In this document: positions 34,466-45,369 of the stretch, one piece after another | How the letters are laid out: each line of letters begins with the position of its first letter | Position numbering within the stretch: position 1 is the first letter of the stretch | Assembly: GCA_000697355.1 (NCBI GenBank) | Contig: JNEN01000812.1 | Location: 17,217-81,216 of the forward strand | Length of the DNA: 64,000 nucleotides | Direction of reading: 5' to 3' | From: Syncephalastrum monosporum B8922 | Lineage: Eukaryota > Mucoromycota > Mucoromycetes > Mucorales > Syncephalastraceae | Notes under the pieces: model-generated | Database searches by the model: none | Seen by the model: the letters and a program-made list of their open reading frames with translations, nothing else | Told to the model about the DNA's origin: nothing | Made by a program: the position numbers and the translations under genes

Positions 34466-37400
34466 ATGACTGCACCGGGCACACGCCTTGCAGACTACTT
34501 CTTCGTCGCAGGCGTACGCGACCAGGACATTATTCGCACTTTTGAAGCCGTCAGGAACGGACCCATTTCCGACGATTGTTACTATCAACGCCAACTGGAC
34601 GCTGCCCAGCGCATTCTCGACAACAAGCCGAAGGAGGCGGAGGGTCGCCATAAGCTGACTCATGCCAAAACAGGCGCTCCGCATCTCACCCGCAAGGACA
34701 CCACACTCGGGGTGCTGGAGCATGTCCGTGCGGTGATGGACCACTTTGACAAGGAGCGTGACTCGGCGAGGGACACGGTCATCGCCCTTCACAATGAGTC
34801 TCAGCTGTCTGAAAAGTACCACGACCAAAAAGGCTCCGATCCCAGCAACCGCCAACGCTCGCAATCGACGCCCTTTGCGGATCGCACCAAGAAAGGGTCG
34901 CACGACGGTCTCTCTCCCTCTCTCTTTTTCTGATCCTGAGCTGGAACTCAACCTTATTTCACCCTCATGTTTAGGACCTCAGCGCGGCCGACAGGCTTCG
35001 GAACCTGCCCAATTTCTCAATGACACCACCACCTTCATGGCTGACCCAGAGCCTATGCAAAGTTTAAGCACAAGCACGGCCGGGTCAAAAGAGAACATCT
35101 TGCCGAATATTCTCGACATCAGTTATGTGCCCACGCTCTTGACGCGCTATCCAAAACAACAGGATGCAGATAATGAATTCCCTGCATACATATCCATGGT
35201 AGAGTATATACGTATATATTTTTTCTGGTGCATTCGCTACCATGACGACTCTACCATCCCCAACTCCCATTTCCTCACCATGGCTTTTTTTCGTGCAGTT
35301 CTGCTTTCCTCGGGATATTACACTCTACTACGGGGAGAAACCACCCCCTGAGAGAGCCCATTCTTTCGTAAGCACATATTCTCCGCGGCTTTATTTATTT
35401 TTATTAATGCAGGTCCATCTAGGTTATTACGGACGAGAATGGCTACCCCATCAACGGTACTTGCGTCGTCTTTTACGAGCCACTGGCAGACAATGTCGTC
35501 GACGCCGTCGATGCAAAGATCCATACATGGGTCAAGCAAAATATGGTACGCCACTAGCATTTTCGGTCGAATGACTGAGCTGACCGTCTTAACGCACGCA
35601 TATCCTCGTCCAGTCCAACAGCACGGTTGAGTATGCAGAACATCTCAAGGCAAAGATTCTCGACGAACGTACCAAGCTGGAGGAGCGTGGCGCTGAACTG
35701 GCTGCCCTCACGACGCGTCGATCCACACCCGAGATCCAAAGACAGCGCGAAGAACTGGAAGAGATCGTACGCAGTTCGCGCGAAAGCCTGACCCTTTATG
35801 CTGAACTGCTCGAGCCTGTCAAGATGGGCATCGCACGCGCCAAACACATCTGGGTACCCAAGTGTATTGGGTTGCTAGGCCGTATGGCATGGACTGACCT
35901 CTACTCTGACTGGTTGCGCGTCCTGCTCGACGCCACAGTCGGCGTGCGCGGTCAAAAAAATCCAGGACCTGCCATCAACATCGAAAGGTAAAAAAAGGCA
36001 AAATGCACGATATAGACTCTATTTCTTGCTTACACACAGAATGTGCACGTGTGTCTGTATAGCGCCATCTACAATATCCTGCGAGAAGCGCCTCTGCCGC
36101 CACCTGGCAAGTTTGAGATTGGCTTGACACTCAACCGCCGGCCCATGTTTTACTCGCGGCCTCCTGTCAACCAGATCCCACTACTCAAAAATGTAAATGG
36201 CCCAGACAGACGTGATTCCGTCTCACATTGGATGTCTCTCTAGTTTTCCTTCTTCCCCGTCTTCAGAGCCCTATCGCCTCATCTCATTCTCGCCATCATG
36301 GAGGTCAGTTTAACCCCTCTTCTAGTTTTTGACCAGCCAGGCTGACAGACGTATTTAGACCCTCCTTGCCGAAGGCAAAGTCGTGTTCCTCTCGCAGCAT
36401 CCCGGCATGCTGTCGCTGGCATGTGAGACCTTCCGAAGCCTGCTTTTCCCATTCTACTGGCAGTTTGTCTTCATACCCGTTCTCCCTCAAAGACTACTGA
36501 CCTGTCTCCAGGTATAATTGAAATAAGAGCGAACACGTGGTAGAATACTGACTGATTCATGCTAGGCCCCTGTTCCTTACATGGTTGGTTTCAATGGCGA
36601 TCTGGATGACATTGAGGAATACGTGCCGGAGGACGTAAGTAAAGCAAAATAAGAGGCGAGAAAGGGGAATGTCTCACGAAAGCCTTTCCGGACGACCAGG
36701 CCTGCATTGTCAATATTGACAGCAACTCGGTGCATCTGAGCAAAATGCCTCCCATGATCCCAGACAGACAACGTCGCAAGCTGCAGTCAGCCTTGGATCA
36801 ATACGCAGGCATGCATAGCCGCTTTAAAGTACCTTACGGCGTACCCATCTCGGTCAAGGAAGCCTTCCCGAACGGCCGCATGTTACTCTCGTGCGGCCGG
36901 TCCAAAGTCCAAAACACTTTTTCTACTCCTAGCACCCAGCGCAACTCGGACGCTTCCGATTTCAGCGCCTCAATCTGGTCTGGCTCGAACATCTCGAACA
37001 ACAAACGGCTGTCAGGCATCTGGTCGAGCACCGCCAGCTCCCACTCTAACGACTCGTCTTCCTCGTTGCCCATCTCACTCGATATGCCCACGCCTACCCT
37101 GCCTCAATACCCTGGCACGGCCAAGTTGGCCGCCAATCCCCAGGCATCCACCTCGTCGTCCTCCCTTTCCACACCACCCATGAGCCCAACCACTGCACAG
37201 TCCAGGCAGCGCGCCTCGGTGCCGCTCGAGCGGCATGACTCACCCGGAAGGAACGATCATCGCCGATCGGAGCCGCCCATGCCACGCAGCACGCCTACTC
37301 CCATGGGCGATAAGAGCAATCGTTCTGAGGTAAATTGAATGACGTCGGTTTATCGGTAGTGGCGTGATCTAATATTTCCATTTCATCGTCATCATTGTAT

Positions 37401-38597
37401 TCTCTAGGGAGGTAAAACCAGACGCCGTCTTTCCGCGTTTATGACGAAGCCTCGTGCTGCACTGCAGGTAAGAAGAAAAGAAAAAGCATCAAATGTATAT
37501 ATGCTTCCATTCTGACATATGCCGTTTTATCCCCTCCTCCCTAATTGTTCTTAGAACAATTTTGATGATCCAGGGATGCCGCCGACTGTGGCGCCGTCGC
37601 CACGGATATCGGTCTCAACTGCGTACTCTTCACCTGGGAATGGATACGACTATACCGCTCCGCTGGTGTCGCGCCGTGTGACACACATGGAAGGTCACGT
37701 CATGGTCGAAGTGCTGCCCCAAGAACTGTCGTATTTGCAAGGTTACCGCTGTTTGTGCGGTAAACAAGTGTCAGACGACGTGGAGAATACAAAGCAAAGC
37801 ATGTTTATGCATTGCGAAGGTGTGTACCTATATTTACGACTAGTTGACAAGCGTTTTAACAGCCCTTAACTACCAGACTGTCATCTGGTTACACACGATC
37901 AATGCACAGACCAGATCCTGCATGCTTGTTTGCCCGCCTGCTTCAACGAACGGAAAGTCCAAGAAGCGTTTCTGCGCATGTTTGCTTCCTTGCTGTACAA
38001 TTATCGGTCTGGTTTTAGCGATTCAAGGGATGTGAACGGTGACGCGACCGCGATTGGAGCCAATGGCAGCTACGCGCCCCGCCACGGTGAACTTTGTTTC
38101 AGCAAAGAACGCTTCTTGAAGCATGCCGACAAAGACAGCAAAGTAAGTTGAATCTTTTCCCTATTTTATCGTATTTTATCGTATTTTATTGTATTGTATT
38201 ATATTTTATGACTAATCATCGCAATTATCACTATTGCGTTTTGTCACAGGCATATTTGGCCCAGCTAGTTGACTCCCAAATGTTTACGCAATTTATAACG
38301 GACCGACTCGCTAAAGCTCCGGACGAGCCAGAAGTCCTCATGTTTGACGAATTCATTAAGCTCAAGCTGAATCGATCGAAATTTAAGCTTGTCAAGGAAG
38401 ATACCCCGTTTTTGAACGATAATTCATATAACATCTCCCAGACCATCTGGGTCACCCCACCAGAAGACAAGCCTCCAACGGTTGCTACATGTAAGTGACC
38501 CTAGGGAATAAGATAATGTGATGTGATGTTTAACAGACTCTCTCTTTTAGATAACCGATTTCCGATCCGCTTGCACTTTGACAAGCATGATGAATAA
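34466..38597 (+). CDS. DENN-domain Rab regulator with Cys/His module
   Basis: Fifteen exons: 34466-34907, 34975-35198, 35299-35367, 35423-35545, 35614-35987, 36063-36192, 36244-36303, 36359-36511, 36566-36634, 36700-37329, 37408-37467, 37555-37819, 37877-38142, 38250-38490 and 38551-38597, giving about 1050 residues. The start MTAPGTRLADYFFVAGV and the block FCFPRDITLYYGEKP form the upstream DENN part. The core has SPHLILAIMETLLAEGKVVF, FVFIPVLPQRLL and APVPYMVGF. A Ser-rich disordered insert follows, then a Cys/His cluster (YRCLCGKQ, HCEDCHLVTHDQCTDQ) resembling a C1-type zinc fold, and a helical tail. DENN proteins are Rab GEFs. The exon 1 donor GTCTCT is non-consensus, so that junction is least certain. 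Confidence 0.88.
38163..38211. repeat. TATTTTATCG-type repeat in DENN intron
   Basis: Degenerate ten-base units (ATTTTATCGT, then ATTTTATTGT and variants) fill about half of intron 13 of the DENN gene, ahead of its branch region. Confidence 0.7.
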
Positions 38598-39851
38598 TAA
38601 TAATATACATATTTTGTCTTATACATATAATAGAAATGACAAGGAGCAAAGGCTCTCCAATGAAAAAGAAGCTTCGCACAGGCCCAGCCCTGTCTATCAT
38701 TTTTTTGTTACAGCGTGATGAGTAAATAATAAAAAAAAAGGCCAGCGGCGATCGTCTCCGTAGCGAAGGGAGAAGAAGGCGCGCTTTATGAGTGCGGTGG
38801 AGTAAACCTAAAATGTATAAGGTCGTACAAACGAGTCCTTTTTCGTGATTTTGTTCTTGAAGTATGAAGGAAACGTGGCGTCACTGGGCGCACAGAAATG
38901 AGTAGGAGAGTGAGAATAGGCCAGGCTGTCATAAAGAGAAAAACACAGAGCAACGGAACACTTGCCCCGTTGGGGGGTGGGGATGGACAAGCATCCAATC
39001 CCAAGCCAAGGAAAGGCACATCAACATCATTTAACTTACACTTTCTTCAAACTCTCTCTCTCACTCTCCTGATTAGTGAAAATGCTTTTATGATGCTGCT
39101 GGTCATGTTTTGTATGCGCCACCCCTATGAGCTGCCTATGATACAACCATCTTCTCTTATGCGTATTCACCTGTAAAGTATAAGACCTTTTAAAGGGCTA
39201 CTTTAAATAAAATGTTTTCTGCATCCCTCTTTTTATTATTTTGTTTTTGCTTTTTGAACAGCTGGCATCTTTACCCTTCCTTTCGCTTTTATTCTTCTAT
39301 CTTTCATTCTCACTCTTTCTCACTTCTCTTCATTTCAAAATAGCGTAAATCACTTTATCCATTACTCTCGTTCTCCTCCTTCCTTTCTTTTATACCCTTT
39401 CCATCGCGGTGTGACCTACACTACCAACTAGAGCTACAAGAATAACATACGCTCGTTGTCCATCTAACCCTTCGTTTAAATACCTTTCCTTCCTTTGTTC
39501 GATGGTTCTCAAGGCATTCTATCGTTTCTGGTATGTAGTAAATGATACACGCATAAGTGCAAATAAAAATAGCGACCATTAACGGTACGAAACAGTGTAC
39601 GCATCTTGGAACCTTATCTTGGACCATTCACCATTCAACTCGACGTTCATGAAAACGCTGCGCCATGCTATCATGAACTCTTGCGAACCATTCAAAACCA
39701 TGCTCAGGTACGTAAACAAAGCAAAACTATACCTAAATGGTGCCAACAAAAGAGAATGAAAAAAAAAGGTCCGAAGTGTTTTCGAAAGCTAATTCAAGGA
39801 TCGTTCTCGAATGTCTTTTAGGGTTTAAACATTGATGATAACTTTCAGATA
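38598..39851. other. Intergenic and possible upstream exon of the C2H2 gene
   Basis: No independent gene is supported. A pyrimidine-rich belt lies at 39230-39400. Before a good donor at about 39709 (CTCAG-GTACGT) a frame reads EPYLGPFTIQLDVHENAA and joins in phase to the acceptor TTTCAG just before 39849. An N-terminal extension of the C2H2 protein is therefore possible, though no start ATG was found for it. Confidence 0.4.
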
Positions 39852-41258
39852 ATGATCGACATAGGCGGCGGCGGAGGCAACAAAGACAACAATAGCGTCG
39901 ACGAGCGTGACACAAGGGCGCCGAACCCTGACGAAAATAACAATGATGATAAGAGACGCGTGATCTCGGATGATCTCACGCTCTACCAAGCTCTGCAAGC
40001 TTGGCGAGAACAAGACCCTATTCCGTTGGTCGTGACGAAAACTTTGGCAATTGCTCCAACTCGGAAACGGCCCGCGACTGATGTTGACGAGGATCCACGC
40101 GGGGGTAAGCACACCATTCGTGTCATAATCATATTTCTTTCCTATTTTACACAGAAGAAAACTGATGTTTTAACACCTGAAAAAAAAAACTTAGACGTCC
40201 AATATCAGCACAAGCAGAAGCAGACCAGCATCAAGGACACCTCATTCAAACCACCCGTCCTAAGATGGAAGCCCACCATGTCGATCCATAACTCAGCTGC
40301 GCATCATATTCATACCAATAGCAGCCGCAGCCGCGCCGACAGTGGTGACAGTGATGAACAGCGGCAACAATATAAGCGGCAGTATGATGGCATTTTGCCT
40401 CCCCCTTTCACTGCGTCATCTGACGAGACGCCCTCGGTTCGCAAAGATTCGGGCGTATCAATTGAAGAAGAGCCCGCGCGCAAGAAAAAGCAGCGGCTCA
40501 ACCTGGCAGAGGACTCGATGCACACCCGCAAGCTTCCGGAGCCACCCGTTCACTATCACCATCATTATCACCCTCATCCCCAGCATCACACGTCTCAAAC
40601 GGCTGCCTACTGGCCTTTGCCACCGTCACCCACCGCCGCGCTCTTGCCGCCCATGCCCCCCATCGGCACCGTCTCGTCTTCAGTGACCTTGCCTGCTATT
40701 TCTGAAATGATACGCAAACCCACGCCGAAGACGTCGCATGTCAAGCCCAAAGCATCGCCCTCTCACCCACGAGCTGACCACTTTGTATGCGAAAAGATAG
40801 TAGATCCCATGTCAGGCGCCCGATGTGGTCAGACTTTTCGACGCTCCTACGACCTCTCGCGCCATCAGACCATCCATCTCAAAGACCGGCCCTACTGTCA
40901 CTGCAGTTTTTGTGGTAAAAAGTTCACTCGTATGGATGCGCTGCGTCGCCATGAACGGGTCCAAAATCATGTCGCGGCTGCAGGGCAACATGGAAGAACC
41001 AGTAGTAGTAATGGCAGCACGAGTGGCAGTAGTAGCAGCAGCAGTAGTCATGGCGGCCATAGTAGCAGTACAAGCCCTGCGTCACGTCGAATCCAGACAA
41101 GCCAAGCTAACCATAATGACAAGCAGACCCTGCATGGCGGCGCACGCGTGAATCCTCCTTCCTCACCCACGACGACGCCACCACCTTCTCCCCATGCCCA
41201 CGATGCCAAGGGCGAACTACAACAGCAACAGCATGTCCAACACCAAGCTCGCGTCTAA
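39852..41258 (+). CDS. C2H2 zinc-finger transcription factor
   Basis: Two exons, 39852-40104 and 40195-41258, give about 438 residues; the 90-nt intron is a multiple of three, so read-through also stays open. The protein is mostly disordered, with His-rich, Pro-rich and Ser/Gly-rich stretches and a Gln-rich end. Two fingers sit near the C-terminal third. Finger 1 is FVCEKIVDP...RCGQTFRRSYDLSRHQTIH, with 11 residues between its cysteines. Finger 2 is CSFCGKKFTRMDALRRHERV, with conventional C-x2-C spacing. The linker LKDRPYCH resembles a TGEKP-type linker. A nuclear DNA-binding regulator is expected; targets are unknown. Confidence 0.85.
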   Translation: MIDIGGGGGNKDNNSVDERDTRAPNPDENNNDDKRRVISDDLTLYQALQAWREQDPIPLVVTKTLAIAPTRKRPATDVDEDPRGGKHTIRVIIIFLSYFTQKKTDVLTPEKKNLDVQYQHKQKQTSIKDTSFKPPVLRWKPTMSIHNSAAHHIHTNSSRSRADSGDSDEQRQQYKRQYDGILPPPFTASSDETPSVRKDSGVSIEEEPARKKKQRLNLAEDSMHTRKLPEPPVHYHHHYHPHPQHHTSQTAAYWPLPPSPTAALLPPMPPIGTVSSSVTLPAISEMIRKPTPKTSHVKPKASPSHPRADHFVCEKIVDPMSGARCGQTFRRSYDLSRHQTIHLKDRPYCHCSFCGKKFTRMDALRRHERVQNHVAAAGQHGRTSSSNGSTSGSSSSSSSHGGHSSSTSPASRRIQTSQANHNDKQTLHGGARVNPPSSPTTTPPPSPHAHDAKGELQQQQHVQHQARV

Positions 41259-41738
41259 TGTGCTTTATTTCTCTTTTTTCTTATCTGTCTTCTTTAGTGT
41301 ACAATATAATGATGTTACCCCTTTGGCACGAGTACGAACCACACATCAGAAAAGATTCCCTTTCTCTTCTTCTTGTTTGTACATACCACATTACATGTTG
41401 ATAAGAAGAGACTTTTAAGTCAAGTGAGCTCATGCAGGGGCTGGGCGCCTTGGCACTTGGTACACATGAAAGCAATAATGTATATTATAACACCATGCCA
41501 TTTATATATGAAGGTGTGTGCACCTTTGATGTGAAAAAAGCTGCAGAATTTCATTTAGACCCAGCACTCAAAACCCACTCTACTATTGCCTGATAAATTA
41601 GACTTGACAACACGTACAGAGCACTGGATAGAAGGCAAGATGGAGAAGTGGGGATAATTGAGCCCAGCCAATCGTGTGTGGAAACATCAGTGTACTAATT
41701 TTTTTTTCCCTCTTTTTACTGACGCTTTATTTGAATTC
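41259..41738. other. Intergenic 480 bp, no gene seen
   Basis: The 3' flank of the C2H2 gene and 5' flank of the ankyrin gene. Nothing recognisable beyond a poly-T stretch near 41699-41706. Confidence 0.5.
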
Positions 41739-43092
41739 ATGCAACGCGTGGTTCCCATATTATCTTGTGCAAGCGACACCGAAGCCGCCCTCTGTAATCT
41801 CACCAAGGAAGGCAAGCTGGCTCATGTGCTGAATGCAAAGGACAAGCATGGCGACACACTTGCTCATTTTGCAGCACGTGATCATTACCTGCCCACTTTG
41901 CGCTTACTACATGACTACGGTGCCAGCATGGAAGCTGTGAATGATCACGGTAGGTGTACAGCAGTCTTCCCGGGTTATGCCGTCTCGGTGTGTAACCACC
42001 AAAACCAGGACGCCGGCCACTCCACGAAGCCATCGATTCTTTAGACTGCACCGCTTATCTGATCGAAACGTGCAACGTGGATGTGAATCCGCTCAAACGC
42101 GGCGACTGGACCCCGCTCATGACAGCTGGTAAGCGCCAGCGACAAAAAGCCTCCACATTTCTGACTTTTATTAACACGGTCGTGTTTATATAAAGCACTG
42201 AAAGGTCGACTCGATATTGTCAAACTGCTCGATCAAGTCGGTGGCGCACAACTCGACCTTGTCAACAAGGATCAGCGGACGGCGCTACACCTGGCAGCTG
42301 AACAAGGCGAGTGAAGAATGTAAAAAGCCATGTTTTTCTGTCCTCTTATACTCGTCTGTAGGACATGTGGAGGTCGTGCGGTACCTGGCACAGAGAGCAC
42401 CGGCCTCGATCACCCAACCCTCGCAATCTGGCCGGCTACCTCTTCAAATTGCCGCAGCCCAGGATACACACCACGACGCTGCTTATACAATTGCCACACT
42501 TTTATTCACACCTGCTCAGCTGCAGCATCGTGACAAGTCGGGGCGCAGCGTGCTCCAGGATGCGGTGGTGTCCAAAAATATGCGACTGATCCACTTTTTA
42601 TTGGACAACGGCGCCAACCCCAACGATGCCGACTCGATTGGACGTAACGTGATCCACCACGGTGCCATGATAGGTCACTTGGACGTCCTGCAAATGCTCC
42701 AGAGCAGGGTCCAGCTCGACTGGGATGCACCCGACGGCTGGGATGGGTGGACACCACTTATGCATGCTGCGCGTCAGGGTCATCTCGATACGGTCCGCTT
42801 CTTGGTGGAAACTACCCATGCAGACACACAGCGACGAGACAAGCGCGGCCGTCTACCGAGGGATCTTGGTAAGTTGTCCGAAAAGCGTGTGACATTCTAA
42901 AAGAAAGAGGGTTATCCCAAAAAAAAAAAAAAGAGCAGATTCTGAATGGTGCACCGCAAATCTCTTCCTCCGACTGACTCCCCCTTTTCTTTTCTCGGTT
43001 ATGTGACAGCCGAAGCGTGGAAACATCAGGAAGTGTGTCAGTACCTGGATACCTATGGAAAGACAGCCATCGGGTCACGGTCACCCAAATAA
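41739..43092 (+). CDS. Ankyrin-repeat protein, ANKRD16-like
   Basis: Five exons: 41739-41949, 42009-42128, 42196-42306, 42362-42868 and 43010-43092, giving about 343 residues. Nearly the whole chain is ankyrin repeats: HGDTLAHFAARDHYLPTLRL, RRPLHEAIDSLDCTAYLIE, DWTPLMTAALKGRLDIVKLL, RTALHLAAEQGHVEVVRYL and GWTPLMHAARQGHLDTVRFL among them. Length, the DTLAHFAARDHY and RRPLHEA...DWTPLM order and overall repeat number resemble vertebrate ANKRD16. That protein is a cofactor preventing serine mischarging by alanyl-tRNA synthetase. Orthology is tentative, since ankyrin proteins are easily confused. The intron after exon 3 starts with GC (GCGAGT), the only choice keeping the EQG-HVEVV repeat intact. 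An upstream start exon cannot be excluded. Confidence 0.78.
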
Positions 43093-43376
43093 AAGAAATT
43101 CCCACACTTAGTTTTAACAGGTATTTGTTCGTTGCACTTTCAGCTTTCTTTATTTCCGTCGACGCAGGTCAAGAAGCCAATGTGCATCGTGGGCTAAAGT
43201 CGGTGCCTGACCCTTTATGCTTGGGAAGACAAAAGCGTCATTGATCATGGGTTCGGGCTGGTGACACAGGACTTTCATATGTTTGAATGGGGCAAATACA
43301 TTCCACCAAAAAAACGCGGGGTAACTCCGTCTGACACTTGGCTTCTCCAACTTTACGCTGTTCTTCTTGCTCTTCC

Positions 43377-45085
43377 ATGTCTACTGCTACTACTACAACC
43401 ACTACAACCTCATCCGCCACGCTCCTGTCACCGCCGCCCTTCACTTGCAACGTCAAGGGCTGCTGTGTCCCGCGATCCAATGACGCCCTCGCCCTCACTC
43501 GCATCACGGACACTATCAATCCCGTCAGCACCTCTTCGTCTTTGGTCCAGGAACTCTATTCCACCGTCACACATCTTCCGTCCAGCGCTTGCCGCTTTCT
43601 CAATGATGTCTGGCTCCACTTTTCAGATCGACCCAAAAAGCCGCTGTGGAATATTCAAACCACCGTCGTCATGGCCTTCCTGCAAGCTTTTCGCGATCAA
43701 TCCCTCACGAATAGTCTCGAGTTTTGGCGCACCGTCTTGATCGCGCCGACCTACCTTACCCCCATCACAGCCAAGACTGAAGACGGCTCCTTCCGAGTAC
43801 GCCCCCGCGGCCTCTCGGGCATTCTGAGCGAGTGCGACAAAAACGAGGACGGCAATCGATGGCTTGACGCCGAGTGGATGTCTACTGGTACAGTGTGGGA
43901 CAGATGCTCTAGCGTCATGCAGAAGAAGGTCGATCGCAACGTGCCGTTGGAAAGCCAGTCCAGGCCGGCCACGTCCGCGCTCGTTTTGCGATCCCGGTCC
44001 CCGGAAAAGATCGTGCTCTATCTCCATGGCGGTGCCTATTGTGCTATGAGTGCCCAAACCCACCGTACGCTGACACACAAGATCAGCAAGGCCACAGGCA
44101 GACGCATCTTTGGTAAAATGAGAATTAAGGTTTTCTGCCGATTGGATAGACATACTCATCCGTATCCACACAAACGACCCATATGACGCCTTTTTTCTGT
44201 TTTTTTGTTTTTCATTGTTTAGCGCTCAACTACCGTCTTGCGCCCGAAACACGTTTCCCCGGCGGACTGTATGACGCTGTCCAGGCATTCTTATATCTCA
44301 TTGATGCAGATCACGGCTGCAGCCTTGAGCCAAAGAACATTCTTGTCATGGGTGACTCGGCCGGTGGTGGCCTGGGCTTTGCCCTCCTTTTGTATTTGCG
44401 CGACCACGGCTTGCCCCAGCCCGAGGGCGGGGTCTTCCTTTCTGTAAGGCTATTTTTGATTCTATTTGATATGTCAGCCGTCTCATCCCTTCTGGTGATA
44501 GCCATGGGTTGACCTGTCCTTCTCATTTCCAAGCTGGGAACAAGCCTCGCTGTATGATTACCTGCCAAACAACCCCGGTACCCTGGAGAAGATGAACCCG
44601 GCGTACCTCTACCTGGGGCCCGACCAGCCTTCCGATATGGTGCGACACCCCTATGTGTCGCCTCTATTTGCTGAGAACTTTGAAAATTTACCGCCTCTCC
44701 TCATCCAATCTGGCGGCTGCGAGTCCTTGCGCGATGAAATTGAGGATCTGACTTCTAGGATCGGTGCTACCAAAACTACTTTGGTGACGCATGAAATCTA
44801 TGAGGTAGAGAAGAAACCTATACCAGGTAAAACAGAAGGTGGCTAATCCCAACGTGAATGTAGGACATGGTGCATGTGTTTCAAGCTTTTCCTTTTTCGA
44901 AATCGTCAGACGCGATAGAGAGCATCGGCTGGTGGGCTCGGTTCGGTATGCCCATGATCGCTCAGTGGCAAGCCCGTGGTCAATTGCCGTCGTTTGCGCC
45001 TCAGGATCCTTTTCAAAATCAAGTACCTACTGGACATATTTCACCACGCGCCTTGGGGCGTCGCTTCCATAGTATTCCTGGTTAG
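43377..45085 (+). CDS. HSL-type alpha/beta-hydrolase (esterase/lipase)
   Basis: Four exons: 43377-44112, 44223-44443, 44502-44804 and 44864-45085, giving about 493 residues. The oxyanion motif [12 protein letters not shown], the nucleophile elbow [13 protein letters not shown] (Ser), the [13 protein letters not shown] block, the [10 protein letters not shown] segment (likely Asp) and [10 protein letters not shown] (catalytic His) give the full triad of the hormone-sensitive-lipase family. The N-terminal 200 residues are a family-typical cap region with a Thr-rich start (eight Thr in a row). The substrate is probably a short or medium acyl ester or sterol ester. It lies 284 bp downstream of the ankyrin gene on the same strand, with no sign of a shared transcript. 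Confidence 0.9.
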
Positions 45086-45369
45086 CTCATTCGTTTCTGG
45101 ATACATGTAGCCATGTAGATTTCTTTGTTCTATTATTTAATCTTCCAAGTCTTACGAGCACAAATCAGCAGCCTCATTGATATTTAATAATTTAATGGCG
45201 TACATATATTCGCTGCTCATATGAGCACACATCTCGCAATTTAATATATAGTAAACCATATCAGTCATCATGTAAGGAGATAGGTATGAGTTACGACTTA
45301 GTAAATAGGACTGATATAAAGGCGTAGCACAATTATATACATGCGTTCGCGTATGAGGCACAACGCAGT

